The notes beneath the pieces were generated by a model, which made no database searches, was not told the DNA's origin, and saw only the letters and a list, made by a program, of their open reading frames with translations. Shown one piece after another: positions 1-8,108 of a stretch of DNA of 64,000 nucleotides. The DNA is from JBHGYD01 sp041920415 (lineage in GTDB: Bacteria; Bacillota; Bacilli; Bacillales; Anoxybacillaceae), in the NCBI GenBank assembly GCA_041920415.1, contig JBHGYD010000032.1, positions 50,265-114,264 on the forward strand. Reading direction: 5' to 3'. The translations under genes and the position numbers were made by a program. Position 1 is the first letter of the stretch, and every line of letters starts with the position of its first letter.

Positions 1-443
1 TCGACACTGTCTCTCATATATTCGTGATTGCTAATGACAAGCGCGATATCCGCAAGCAACTCCCCTGCTTGCCATTCCCATAATAATTCTAGTAAACAAT
101 GTTCCTCTTTCGAAACAAAGATGGCAATTCTTTTTATATCATTATGTAAACTAAATCGCCAGTTCATTTGAAATTGTTGAGCGATCAATTCAAATTCGTT
201 TTCGATTTCTTGTTTTCTTGAGGCGATCCCTGGACAGTCAAATTCAATTCGCAAGAAAAATGTGCCGCCTTCTGGGTCGGTTGAATATTGGTTTGATTCT
301 ACGATGTTCGCTCCTTGTTCATATAAAAATGTCGTGACAGCAGCAACGATACCGGGCTTGTCTGGACAGGAAATTAATAAGCGGGCACGGTCTTGATGAT
401 TCTTTAAAAATGTTTGCCAGCGATGTTCTCGAAACGCATGCAT
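1..443 (-). CDS. purU: formyltetrahydrofolate deformylase, N-terminal part (runs off the window)
   Basis: Hydrolyses 10-formyl-tetrahydrofolate to formate and tetrahydrofolate in the cytoplasm. The reading frame is open from an ATG at 443 to the window edge, so only about 147 residues are present. The start is fixed by TAGGGGGAAC seven bases upstream. The N-terminus reads like an ACT domain (ARLLISCPDKPGIVAAVTTF), followed by the stretch joining ACT to the formyl-transferase fold (RIEFDCPG, FQMNWRF). The catalytic Asn/His/Asp region lies outside the window. The family call is good; the gene cannot be checked for intactness. Confidence 0.85.
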   Translation of the reverse strand, partial: MHAFREHRWQTFLKNHQDRARLLISCPDKPGIVAAVTTFLYEQGANIVESNQYSTDPEGGTFFLRIEFDCPGIASRKQEIENEFELIAQQFQMNWRFSLHNDIKRIAIFVSKEEHCLLELLWEWQAGELLADIALVISNHEYMRDSV

Positions 444-485
444 GTTTGATGTTCCCCCTATTGTTACAATTTTTCATTAATCATA

Positions 486-518
486 CAAAAAAATGGTTGG
501 AATTCCAACCATTTTTTA
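486..518 (-). terminator. rho-independent terminator after msrAB
   Basis: AATGGTTGG and CCAACCATT flank a 4-base AATT loop, with A/T runs on both sides. It overlaps the msrAB stop codon and could work in both directions. Confidence 0.75.
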
Positions 519-1484
519 TTCAAATAAGGATAAATATTGTCCGTACCCCTCTTTTTCTAAATCTTCTTTTGGAATAAAACGCAATGCAGCTGAGTTAATA
601 CAATAACGAAGTCCTGTTGGAGCTGGACCATCGTCAAATACATGCCCTAAATGAGAATCAGCTTCGCGGCTACGAACTTCAGTGCGAATCATTCCGTGGC
701 TTAAGTCTAGTTCTGTTTTAATATTTTCTGGATGAAGCGGTTTTGTAAAACTTGGCCAGCCGCAGCCGGAATCGAATTGATCAAGCGAACTAAATAACGG
801 TTCTCCCGATACAATATCGACATAAATGCCTTCGCGTTTATTATTCCAATATGGATTATCAAATGGCGGCTCGGTTCCGTTTCTCTGTGTTACTTCATAT
901 TGAAGAGGAGTGAGTTTTTTGCGTAACATTTCATCGCGCTCTTTATCAAACCAATGTTTTTTCAAAAAAGCATCGCGCCCGGAACCGATTCGATATAGCT
1001 TATAGCGAATTGGATTTTTTTTATGATAATTTTGGTGATATTCTTCAGCTGGATAAAAGGTAGAAGCAGGTAAAATTTGCGTGACAATCGGTTTCGAAAA
1101 ACGGCCGCTTTCTTCTAATTCGCGTTTCGATTTCTCCGCTAAGCGGCGTTGTTCCTCATTATGATAAAAAATAGCGGTTCGATACGATTCCCCACGATCG
1201 TGAAACTGTCCACCCGCATCCGTCGGATCAATTTGCCGCCAATAAATATCAAGTAGTTTTTCATACGGAAAAACTTCCGGATCAAATGTAATTTGTACCG
1301 CTTCATAATGGCCGGTTGTATGCGTACAAACTTCTTCATATGTCGGATTTTCTTTATGGCCGCCCGTATAGCCTGATACGACGTTGATAATCCCTGGTTG
1401 CTCTTCAAATGGCGAAACCATGCACCAAAAACAACCACCAGCAAACGTCGCTAATTCGTACCGTTCGTTTGCTTGTTGCGCCAT
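516..1484 (-). CDS. msrAB: bifunctional peptide-methionine sulfoxide reductase MsrA-MsrB
   Basis: Repairs oxidised methionine in proteins. The N-terminal MsrA half reduces the S-sulfoxide and the C-terminal MsrB half the R-sulfoxide, using thioredoxin as reductant. The MsrA motif GGCFWC carries the catalytic Cys at about residue 18. The MsrB half shows SGCGWPSF, RTEVRSREADSHLGH and the catalytic Cys in RYCINSAALRF near residue 300. I see no zinc CxxC pairs, as in the B. subtilis-type MsrB. At 322 aa the length is normal for a fused protein. B. subtilis makes the two enzymes from separate genes, so this is a fusion form. It is monocistronic between two terminators. Confidence 0.95.
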   Translation of the reverse strand: MAQQANERYELATFAGGCFWCMVSPFEEQPGIINVVSGYTGGHKENPTYEEVCTHTTGHYEAVQITFDPEVFPYEKLLDIYWRQIDPTDAGGQFHDRGESYRTAIFYHNEEQRRLAEKSKRELEESGRFSKPIVTQILPASTFYPAEEYHQNYHKKNPIRYKLYRIGSGRDAFLKKHWFDKERDEMLRKKLTPLQYEVTQRNGTEPPFDNPYWNNKREGIYVDIVSGEPLFSSLDQFDSGCGWPSFTKPLHPENIKTELDLSHGMIRTEVRSREADSHLGHVFDDGPAPTGLRYCINSAALRFIPKEDLEKEGYGQYLSLFE

Positions 1485-1559
1485 GTTTCGTACCCCCTTT
1501 TTTTCTTATCATACCCGAAAATGCCGAAGGAAACAAAAACAACGCTTGATGGCATCCAT

Positions 1560-1617
1560 AAAAAAGAGGACGGGTGCCGAAAAAGAATGACTTCCTTTTC
1601 GGTTCGTCCTCTTTTTT
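1560..1617 (-). terminator. terminator after hmp
   Basis: AAAAAAGAGGACG pairs with CGTCCTCTTTTTT around an inner CCGAAAA/TTTTCGG stem. It lies between the hmp stop and the msrAB start, and the A/T runs on both sides make it a possible bidirectional terminator. Confidence 0.75.
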
Positions 1618-1650
1618 GCTTACGGCGTTAAGCGCTCGCCTCCGCTTTTC

Positions 1651-2889
1651 TTATTTTGTTAAATCACTAGCTGGTCCAAAAAATTCGTAGTGAATTCGTT
1701 CTTCTGGCACGCCCCATTCTTTTAAAGCGTGATAAACCGCTTTCATAAACGGAATCGGGCCACAGAAATAAAAGTCTGCATCTTTGTATTGGATAACAGA
1801 TTGAATCCATTCTAAATCAATGAATCCTTCCTTCGCAAAGTGTTGTTTTTGGCGATCTTCTTCAGAAGGAGATTGGTAGCATACATAATACGAAATATTT
1901 TCATTTTCTTTTACTAATTGGCTTACATGCTCATGGAACGCATGGACGTTACCATTAATGGCGGCATGAATGAACGTCACTTTTCGGTTTGGTTGACGTT
2001 CAGCAAGTGTATTTAACATACTTAACATTGGCGTAATGCCAACTCCACCGCTCATAAGAACGACTGGCATATCGTCTGTCATATTTAATGTAAAGTCACC
2101 CGCTGGAACACTTAACTCAAGAATGTTTCCTTCTTGTATATGATCATGTAAATAATTCGACACGATTCCTGCCGGCTTTTGCTCGGTTGCAGCTTCTCGT
2201 TTTACACTAATGCGATAATATTCTTTCCCCGGCGCATCCGACATACTATATTGACGAATATGCGTATATTGCTCTCCTGGAATTTTCACTTTGACACTGA
2301 CATATTGCCCCGGACTGAACTCCGCAATAGCATTCCCATCTTCCGGTACTAAATAGAACGAAGTAATGACATCGCTTTCTTTCACTTTCTTCTGTACAAC
2401 AAACTTACGGAAATCTTTCCATCCTCCTGCTTTCGTTTCTGCTTCGTTATACATTTGTTCCTCAACTTGAATAAACACATCCGCAATCACTCCGTACGCT
2501 TCTCTCCAAGCTTGGATGATTTCATCGGTCGCCGCATCCCCTAATACATCCTTAATCGCTAGTAATAAATGCTTTCCGACAATTGGATAATGTTCTTTTT
2601 TCACACCTAAGCTACGATGTTTATGAGCAATTTGTTTAACGACTGGTAAAATCGTCTCAAGTTGATCAATATGCTTTGCAGCGGCATACACCGAAGCAGC
2701 AAGTGCTTTTTGTTGACGACCTTGTTTTTGATTCGCATGATTAAAAATGTTTAACAACTCTGGATGATTAGAGAGCATCGTTTTATAAAAATGCTTTGTA
2801 ATTTGTTCCCCGTATTGCTCTAATACCGGAACAGTTGACTTAATAATTTCAATTGTTTTTTCACTTAATAATGTTTTTGTTGTGCCCAT
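1651..2889 (-). CDS. hmp: flavohemoglobin, nitric oxide dioxygenase
   Basis: Converts NO plus O2 to nitrate using NAD(P)H, FAD and heme in the cytoplasm. Residues 1-140 form the globin domain (LSEKTIEIIKSTVPVL, with the proximal His region at KQIAHKHRSLGV). Residues about 150-260 form the FAD domain, with RQYSMSDAP binding the flavin. The rest is the NAD-binding domain (GGVGITPMLSML and the C-terminal YEFFGP). At 412 aa it is full length. It diverges from nsrR across a 180-bp spacer carrying two NsrR-like boxes, the nearest 22 bp upstream of the start, so NO-controlled derepression is expected. Confidence 0.97.
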   Translation of the reverse strand: MGTTKTLLSEKTIEIIKSTVPVLEQYGEQITKHFYKTMLSNHPELLNIFNHANQKQGRQQKALAASVYAAAKHIDQLETILPVVKQIAHKHRSLGVKKEHYPIVGKHLLLAIKDVLGDAATDEIIQAWREAYGVIADVFIQVEEQMYNEAETKAGGWKDFRKFVVQKKVKESDVITSFYLVPEDGNAIAEFSPGQYVSVKVKIPGEQYTHIRQYSMSDAPGKEYYRISVKREAATEQKPAGIVSNYLHDHIQEGNILELSVPAGDFTLNMTDDMPVVLMSGGVGITPMLSMLNTLAERQPNRKVTFIHAAINGNVHAFHEHVSQLVKENENISYYVCYQSPSEEDRQKQHFAKEGFIDLEWIQSVIQYKDADFYFCGPIPFMKAVYHALKEWGVPEERIHYEFFGPASDLTK

Positions 2890-2910
2890 TGATAGATCCC
2901 CTCACAAAAA

Positions 2911-2930
2911 GATGTATTTTATATACATGT
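2911..2930. promoter_or_regulatory. NsrR operator upstream of hmp
   Basis: ATGTAT-TTTAT-ATACAT (2912-2928) is a 17-bp inverted repeat of the type bound by Bacillus NsrR. It sits just upstream of the hmp start. Confidence 0.75.
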
Positions 2931-2959
2931 TTATTGAAACACGCGCTTTAATAAAAAAG

Positions 2960-2976
2960 CAATATTTAAAATACAT
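2960..2976. promoter_or_regulatory. second, imperfect NsrR-like box
   Basis: CAATAT-TTAAA-ATACAT keeps one perfect ATACAT half site and a degenerate partner with the same 17-bp geometry. It lies between hmp and nsrR and could give autoregulation of nsrR. Confidence 0.55.
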
Positions 2977-3072
2977 CTTTAACAAATTGTTCACAATTAG
3001 CCGATTTTAAAATAGAAGCAGATTTATGTTAGAATGAACGATAGAATAAGCATTTAAAGGTGTGAAAAACGA

Positions 3073-3519
3073 ATGCAGTTAACAAACTATACAGAGTATG
3101 CCCTGCGCGTGCTTATCTTTTTAGGAACGCTTGAACCTGGAGAAAAAACAAGCATTAAAGAAATCTCCCAAACGTTTTCCATTTCGGAAAATCATTTAAG
3201 CAAAATTGTCTATGAGCTCGGAAAACTCGGGTTTATTGAAACGATTCGCGGACGAAATGGAGGAATTCGCCTCGCTAAACCGCCAGAGGAAATTCGAATT
3301 GGAGCGGTAGTCCGCCAAACCGAAGATAACTTATCGCTTGTCGAATGCTTTGCCGGACATGGCAATCATTGCGTGATTACTCCTGTTTGTCAGCTAAAAC
3401 ATGTCCTCCATGAAGCATTAGAAGCGTTTTTACATGTGCTCGATTCCTATACATTAGAAGATTTGCTTCATAATAAACAAAGTTTACAAAAAATCTTTAA
3501 TAACGACTTTCTTCGCTGA
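3073..3519 (+). CDS. nsrR: NO-sensing Rrf2-family repressor NsrR
   Basis: A dimeric [4Fe-4S] transcription factor that releases DNA when NO attacks its cluster. The Rrf2 winged helix occupies about residues 1-75 (SISENHLSKIVYELG is the recognition region, RGRNGGIRLAKPP the wing). Three cysteines follow at about residues 92-106 in the order C-x8-C-x5-C (CFAGHGNHCVITPVC), the NsrR ligand pattern. AAAGGTG precedes the ATG and an extended -10 (TGTTAGAAT) lies about 35 bp upstream. The gene pairs divergently with hmp, its classic target. Confidence 0.92.
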   Translation: MQLTNYTEYALRVLIFLGTLEPGEKTSIKEISQTFSISENHLSKIVYELGKLGFIETIRGRNGGIRLAKPPEEIRIGAVVRQTEDNLSLVECFAGHGNHCVITPVCQLKHVLHEALEAFLHVLDSYTLEDLLHNKQSLQKIFNNDFLR

Positions 3520-3594
3520 ATTCAAGCAATGTAACGAACTCAAACACTGTACAAAACCATACACTTTTTGTAACACTTGTGGTCACATAGGCAG

Positions 3595-3626
3595 GAAGGC
3601 AGGAGAATGACTCCGCCTTCTTTTTT
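3595..3626 (+). terminator. terminator after nsrR
   Basis: GAAGGC-A-GGAG / CTCC-GCCTTC hairpin followed by six T on the plus strand. Confidence 0.8.
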
Positions 3627-3677
3627 ATACTGTTTCATCCATCTCACAAAATTCCTTTCTGACTGATGAAACGAAAC

Positions 3678-3708
3678 AAAAAAGAGCCTACTCAAAACAA
3701 GTAGGCTA
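3678..3708 (-). terminator. terminator after abrB
   Basis: AGCCTACT / AGTAGGCT hairpin with a 7-base loop. Read on the minus strand it is followed by CTTTTTTG. It overlaps the last codons of abrB. Confidence 0.8.
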
Positions 3709-3990
3709 CTTCACAACGGATAAATATTGCTCAATCTCTTTTAGCAATTGCTCCGCACCCTCGCGACTTAAAATGACTTTACCTCCAGCAAGCTTCAAGT
3801 TGTCATCGGAAACTTCACCCGTTACCATACAGGTCATGTCTGGTTTGTATTTTTGTAAGATGATACAATCCCCGTCTAGAAAGATTTCCATCGGATCTTT
3901 GATATTGATATCGAGTGTACGACGTAACTCTATTGGAATAACAATGCGACCTAATTCATCCACTTTGCGAACGATACCGGTAGATTTCAT
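3706..3990 (-). CDS. abrB: transition-state regulator AbrB
   Basis: A small DNA-binding protein that holds stationary-phase and sporulation genes off during growth. The N-terminal swapped-hairpin domain is nearly that of B. subtilis AbrB (MKSTGIVRKVDELGRIVIPI), with the conserved Cys in DMTCMVTGEVSDDN at about residue 54. The frame continues further upstream, but ATATTGGAGGTGCACTT seven bases before the ATG at 3990 fixes this start and gives the usual 94 aa. Abh and SpoVT are paralogues, but the C-terminal half (LAGGKVILSREGAEQLL) fits AbrB. Confidence 0.93.
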   Translation of the reverse strand: MKSTGIVRKVDELGRIVIPIELRRTLDINIKDPMEIFLDGDCIILQKYKPDMTCMVTGEVSDDNLKLAGGKVILSREGAEQLLKEIEQYLSVVK

Positions 3991-4382
3991 AAGTGCACCT
4001 CCAATATAGTTTTCTACTTTTGTTTCCATGTAAGTAATTGTATAACCGATTCGAAACATGAATCAAGAAACATGCATCAATAGATAAAATTTTGAATACG
4101 TTTCGTGTAGAGCAAGTGTATATACCAAGCGTTTCACATACTACAGAAGCATACGTGGAACTGAAAGTGAGAATACACGATCTCTGAATAGACCAGACCA
4201 CGAAGCCTTTCTAATATTTTCGACATGACATGCTCTCTTCAACAATATTCTTTATGAATACTTTACTCATTTTCAAATTCCTTAACTTATATATGTATAA
4301 ATAAAAAGTCCCCGCCAAACGACAGAGTTCCTGCTTGTCGACAAAATTGACAAGTTGAAAAGAAACTATAGGCTCTTTAAAG
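3991..4382. other. intergenic, abrB leader and upstream spacer
   Basis: About 390 bp, AT-rich. No coding frame with a ribosome site was found. It must hold the abrB promoter, but I could not choose a -35/-10 pair with confidence. Confidence 0.4.
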
Positions 4383-4547
4383 ATGATGTTGATTAAAATA
4401 ATCGCTATTCAGTTTGTGAATCGAGGAAAGGCGATTGAAATGATGGATCAAAGATTTTTATCGTCTTTTAGAAAACGCGCCGTCTTCCGAATCTTAAAAG
4501 AAAATAAGCTTACTTCTCATAAATGTTTGTCCAAGTGGATATTTTGA
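4383..4547 (+). CDS. possible 54-aa basic micro-protein, unrecognised
   Basis: An ATG-ATG frame of 54 codons ends exactly at a strong terminator, so a short transcript is likely whether or not it is translated. The peptide is basic (SFRKRAVFRILKENK) and resembles no family I know. No good ribosome site precedes the first ATG. An internal ATG-ATG-GAT at 4440 has GAGGAAAGG about 10 bases upstream and would give 35 aa. A TTGACA at about 4348 could be a -35 box. It could equally be a small RNA. Confidence 0.3.
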   Translation: MMLIKIIAIQFVNRGKAIEMMDQRFLSSFRKRAVFRILKENKLTSHKCLSKWIF

Positions 4548-4590
4548 AAAAGGACAGATCATTAACAATCTGCCCTTTCTTTTTCAATAA
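4548..4590 (+). terminator. strong plus-strand terminator
   Basis: AAAGGACAGAT / ATCTGCCCTTTC hairpin (one bulge) then CTTTTTC. No recognised gene precedes it, only the short frame at 4383-4547. Confidence 0.7.
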
Positions 4591-4653
4591 ACGAAACTAA
4601 CCATTCCGATTAAAAGAGGAATTTAAGAGGGGGTAATGTCACCTTGCGGGGAA

Positions 4654-4770
4654 TTAATAACCGCCATAACCACCATATCCGCCTAGACCTGTACAAGAAC
4701 ATCCTACAATGATAAGTAAGATGAATAAGACAACAACTAAGGTAAAAGCGTTGCGAATTCCATCGCTCAT
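4654..4770 (-). CDS. YjcZ-family sporulation micro-protein
   Basis: 38 aa: a short polar start, one hydrophobic segment (LVVVLFILLIIVGC) and a Gly/Tyr tail (GLGGYGGYGGY). This is the layout of the YjcZ family of tiny proteins expressed during sporulation in Bacillaceae. GGGAGGTG lies seven bases before the ATG. The exact role is unknown for the family; association with membrane or spore layers is inferred. It is too short for routine gene callers. Confidence 0.8.
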   Translation of the reverse strand: MSDGIRNAFTLVVVLFILLIIVGCSCTGLGGYGGYGGY

Positions 4771-4953
4771 ATATAACACCTCCCATTGAGTATTGGGGGA
4801 TTACTAATATGCGATCCCTACCTTTAAGGTATGTTCTTAAGAAAGAGTTTGACTGGACAAACTCATCAACTGATAGAAAAATTCCACGTTTATCTACTTA
4901 TCTAATAATCCTGATTTATGTAAAATGGTATATTACATTAAAAGATCTTAGAT

Positions 4954-5172
4954 CTAAACCAGACCTGAGTCCATCTTGTCGGTTTGCTCGAACTCATCCG
5001 GCTCATTCTTCTCCTGTTTCGCCATACAAAAGATCTTCATCTTGTCCGCTTTCGGCTTCAATCGTTCTTCAACTTCCATCCGCTATTCTATTCGATTTCT
5101 TTTTTCGTCAATCGATTTTTGTTTCCTTGTAAGTAACAAATGCAACTGAATCGGTATCACTTTTCGTCCCAT
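4954..5172 (-). pseudogene. phage terminase small subunit (P27 type), broken
   Basis: An ATG at 5172 with a perfect GGAGGTG seven bases upstream opens MGRKVIPIQLHLLLTRKQKS, the typical N-terminus of P27-type small terminases. It stops after 29 codons. A second frame directly downstream continues with EERLKPKADK, also typical of this family, and then degenerates. The HNH endonuclease that precedes terS in many siphophages is found upstream on the same strand (5642-5883), so the order is phage-like. No large terminase or capsid genes follow. Confidence 0.6.
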
Positions 5173-5410
5173 CGTTCTCACCTCCTATTTATCCCCTTTT
5201 ACGAGAAAAGAAAAAATGAATTTTGTTCACGCTGAGGGCCGCGCGGTCTACAAGCCAAAAGCTGTAGAAATTTGACCTCTCCCTCCCTATCGGTGAATAA
5301 AATTATCTTCTTACCAATAAACCTTCTTATTATCAAACCAACTTCTATCTCATTAGGTTCATTTTTTGATTTTGTTTGAATACAATGATACTGTACTGCT
5401 CTGCTAAGGG
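5173..5410. other. spacer between terminase relic and toxin locus
   Basis: No gene seen. Its right end should contain the toxin promoter: TACAAT at about 5381-5386 is a possible -10 and TTCATT 16 bp upstream a weak -35. Confidence 0.3.
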
Positions 5411-5431
5411 TTCCCCTAACATAAGGGGGAA
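5411..5431 (+). promoter_or_regulatory. hairpin hiding the toxin ribosome site
   Basis: TTCCCC (5411-5416) pairs with GGGGAA (5426-5431) across a TAACATAAG loop. The 3' arm is the ribosome binding site of the following 30-codon frame. Shine-Dalgarno sequestration of this kind is a hallmark of type I toxin mRNAs. Confidence 0.55.
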
Positions 5432-5441
5432 TATTAATCTA

Positions 5442-5534
5442 ATGTTTACAACTATTGTAGTAACTATTGTTATTGAGGTAGTAAGTGGGTTAATTTTACT
5501 TTTGATAAAAGAACGGATTGAAAGGAATAAATAA
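5442..5534 (+). CDS. small membrane peptide, probable type I toxin (Fst-like)
   Basis: 30 aa: MFTTIVVTIVIEVVSGLILL, then a charged tail (IKERIERNK). One transmembrane helix with a central small-residue pair and a basic C-terminus is the layout of Fst/Pep-type type I toxins. AAGGGGGAA lies 10 bases before the ATG and is masked by a hairpin. A symmetrical terminator follows within 10 bases. I did not find a clear antisense promoter, so the antitoxin half is inferred. Alternative: an uncharacterised single-pass peptide. Confidence 0.55.
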   Translation: MFTTIVVTIVIEVVSGLILLLIKERIERNK

Positions 5535-5540
5535 AATATA

Positions 5541-5586
5541 AAAAAGAAGACCTTACAATGAACTGAGTAAGGTCTTCTTGCTTTTA
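5541..5586 (+). terminator. bidirectional terminator after the toxin frame
   Basis: AAGAAGACCTTA / TAAGGTCTTCTT with a 12-base loop and A/T runs on both sides. Convergent RNAs could share it, as in fst/RNAII loci. Confidence 0.8.
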
Positions 5587-5641
5587 TCAGGCTTTTTCCA
5601 TAATACTTGTGATGATGTAAGCACTGACTTCTAGGTTACTT

Positions 5642-5883
5642 TTATATTTTATTTGTATTCCCAAATCCTCCATCCTCTTTGGCAGTCTTTCTGCTGTGGT
5701 GACTATCGCAGAAAGACTGCCAATTCTCCTCGTTCCAGAACAGCTCGTAGTTTCCTTTGTGTGAAACAATGTGGTCCACCACCGTTGCTGGTGTCAGCTT
5801 CCCTTCTTCTAAGCAATGTTCACACAAATGATTTTTCCGCAGGAAATCATGAACTCGAACGCGTTGCCGCCACGAGCGCCGCT
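5642..5883 (-). pseudogene. phage HNH endonuclease, 5'-truncated
   Basis: The frame reads RKNHLCEHCLEEGKLTPATV, then VDHIVSHKGN, ENWQSFCDSHHSRKT and GFGNTNKI. This is the CxxC...HxI...CxxCH-type HNH fold of phage endonucleases found next to small terminases. Its N-terminus is lost because the DNA runs into the 3' end of hypF, which overlaps it in another frame (stop at 5847-5849). The junction probably lies near 5860-5885. Confidence 0.6.
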
Positions 5884-8108
5884 TGCCCGAGACTAATGCC
5901 GCCGTCGTTAGGCGGAACTCCTTCGCCGATCCATACGTGCATATCGCTTTCAAGAAACAACTCCTTCAAATCAGCTAACAAAAGCGAATTTTGAAATACC
6001 CCGCCGGATAACACAACCGTGTCAATCCCATAGGTCGCTCCTAAAGAACGAACACTTCTAAATACGCCTTCGGCGACGCTTCGATGAAACGCGCGAGCAA
6101 TAACCGCCACATCTTTGCCGTTCAAACGGTCTTTCACCATTTCCTTCAAAAGAGGACGGTAGTCAAGCTCTTTTCCGTCCCATGGAAAAGAATATATCTT
6201 CTCTAATGGAGCTGTACGAGCCAAATGCTCGAGCCAAATGGCTGCCTGACCTTCAAACGAGATGGCGTCGGTAAATCCTAAAAGGGCAGCTGCTGCATCA
6301 AACAAACGGCCGACAGATGTCGTAGGAAAGGTGCGCAATTGTTTTTCGACCATCTTTACCGCCGTGAAAAAACGCTCAGGAAGCGAAAGCCGCTTTCCGA
6401 TGTTCATGGCCAATTCCGGCTCATCCGCAAAGAAACCAGCCAACGCTTGAAGCGGAACACGAGCCGCCGCATCCCCGCCAGGAAGCATGGCGTAACGAAG
6501 ATGGCCACACCGTTCTAATCCTTTTATGGCGCTTCCAGCAAACAGTTCGCCACCCCAAATTGCTCCATCATCCCCAAATCCTGTCCCGTCGAATGCGACT
6601 CCGATCACTTGTTTTTCTAAAGCATTTCGTTCTGCCAGCACGGACGCCACATGAGCGCGGTGATGCTGAATGCCAACGTGTTGATAAGTTTCTAGCCCAT
6701 TGGCAAACGCGGTAGAACGATAATCAGGATGAAGATCATGCGCCACAATCGTTTCCTCCAATGGAACATCATACATCGATAAAAGATCGTAGACGGTCTG
6801 CTCAAATGACATGTACGCTTCGTATTTCGTCAAATCTCCCAAATGCTGGCTAATGATCGCCTGCCCCTTGACCACTAATGTAACAGTATTTTTTAAATCA
6901 GATCCGACAGCAAGAATAGGCCGATCACCAGGCAATTGAGTGATAGGAAGCGGTGCATACCCCCTCGCCCGACGAAGTACGGTAGGGCCAAATGGACTTA
7001 CACGAACGACGGAATCATCGACGCGACGGGCAATAGGACGCTCACCAATAAGCCACGCGTCAGCAATGCCTTCAAGCGCCTTGATCGCTTCTTCATCTTC
7101 ATAGATGATCGGTTCACTGGAACGGTTAGCACTCGTCATGACGAGCACATGCGGCACATCGAAGTGAAACAGCAAATGATGGAGAGGGGTATACGGAAGC
7201 ATCACCCCTAAATCGGAATTATCAGGAGCTACTCCCGGCAGCAATCGGCGCGCCCGCGCCAACACGATGGGACGGGCGGAAGATGTAAGGAGCTCCTCTT
7301 CTTCCGCTGATATATCGATAAGGGTTTTTGCCGTCTCGATATCTTTCACCATCAAAGCAAACGGTTTTTCGCCGCGGCGTTTCCGCCTTCTAAGCTCCCA
7401 TACCGCTTCTTCGTTTTCAGCATCACACGCCAAATGATAGCCGCCAAGTCCTTTGATCGCTACGATGCGCCCGGAACGAAGGAGCTCTGCCGTTTTTTCA
7501 ATCGCTTTTTCATCACCATGTATTTCCCCCTCCTGCCACCGCACATAATAATGAGGTCCGCATTCGGGGCAAGCAGTCGGCTGCGCATGAAACCGGCGAT
7601 CCATCGGATCATGATATTCCGCTGAACAAACCGGACACATAGGCCACGAGCGCATCGTCGTATAAGGACGGTCATACGGCAGACGCTCAATTACGGTATA
7701 GCGTGGACCGCAATCCGTGCAATTGATGTACGGATAAAGATAGCGGCGGTTGACAGGATCGAACAGTTCGGATAAACATGCAGAACAAACCGCGAGATCA
7801 GCAGGAATTTGCACCGTCGGCCGATCATGGCGCGTGCTTGTCAAAATTTCAAAATCAGACGCTCCTTGTATAGCCACATCTTTGATTTCCAAATTTGTTA
7901 TTTTGGCTGAAGCAGGGGGACGCTCCGTAATTTCTTGAACAAATTGTTGAACGGCGCTCGCATCTCCTTCCACATGAATCTCCACACCGCTTTCTCCATT
8001 GCGCACCCATCCGCTGAGCTTCCATCGTTTTGCGGAACGAAAGACAAAAGGACGAAAACCAACCCCTTGCACAACACCATAGATACGAATACGCTGCGCT
8101 ATTTTCAT
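5847..8108 (-). CDS. hypF: carbamoyltransferase HypF
   Basis: Makes the thiocarboxamide on HypE from carbamoyl phosphate and ATP, the source of the CN ligands of the [NiFe] site. An acylphosphatase-like domain comes first (YGVVQGVGFRPFVFR). Two zinc-finger blocks follow (CSACLSELFDPVNRRY, CTDCGPRYT, CPVCSAEYHDPMDRRF, CPECGPHY), then a YrdC-like domain and a Kae1-like domain (HHRAHVASVLAE, VAFDGTGFGDDG, LSGGVFQN). At 753 aa it is complete. The last few residues (ATRSSS) may be encoded by phage-derived DNA at the junction. It is the last gene of the hydrogenase cassette. Confidence 0.95.
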   Translation of the reverse strand: MKIAQRIRIYGVVQGVGFRPFVFRSAKRWKLSGWVRNGESGVEIHVEGDASAVQQFVQEITERPPASAKITNLEIKDVAIQGASDFEILTSTRHDRPTVQIPADLAVCSACLSELFDPVNRRYLYPYINCTDCGPRYTVIERLPYDRPYTTMRSWPMCPVCSAEYHDPMDRRFHAQPTACPECGPHYYVRWQEGEIHGDEKAIEKTAELLRSGRIVAIKGLGGYHLACDAENEEAVWELRRRKRRGEKPFALMVKDIETAKTLIDISAEEEELLTSSARPIVLARARRLLPGVAPDNSDLGVMLPYTPLHHLLFHFDVPHVLVMTSANRSSEPIIYEDEEAIKALEGIADAWLIGERPIARRVDDSVVRVSPFGPTVLRRARGYAPLPITQLPGDRPILAVGSDLKNTVTLVVKGQAIISQHLGDLTKYEAYMSFEQTVYDLLSMYDVPLEETIVAHDLHPDYRSTAFANGLETYQHVGIQHHRAHVASVLAERNALEKQVIGVAFDGTGFGDDGAIWGGELFAGSAIKGLERCGHLRYAMLPGGDAAARVPLQALAGFFADEPELAMNIGKRLSLPERFFTAVKMVEKQLRTFPTTSVGRLFDAAAALLGFTDAISFEGQAAIWLEHLARTAPLEKIYSFPWDGKELDYRPLLKEMVKDRLNGKDVAVIARAFHRSVAEGVFRSVRSLGATYGIDTVVLSGGVFQNSLLLADLKELFLESDMHVWIGEGVPPNDGGISLGQAALVAATRSSS

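Noticed and set aside
5720..5953. HNH frame starting at 5953 as an intact gene
   Set aside because: Its first ~25 codons are the antiregister of hypF; homology to HNH proteins begins only near 5880.
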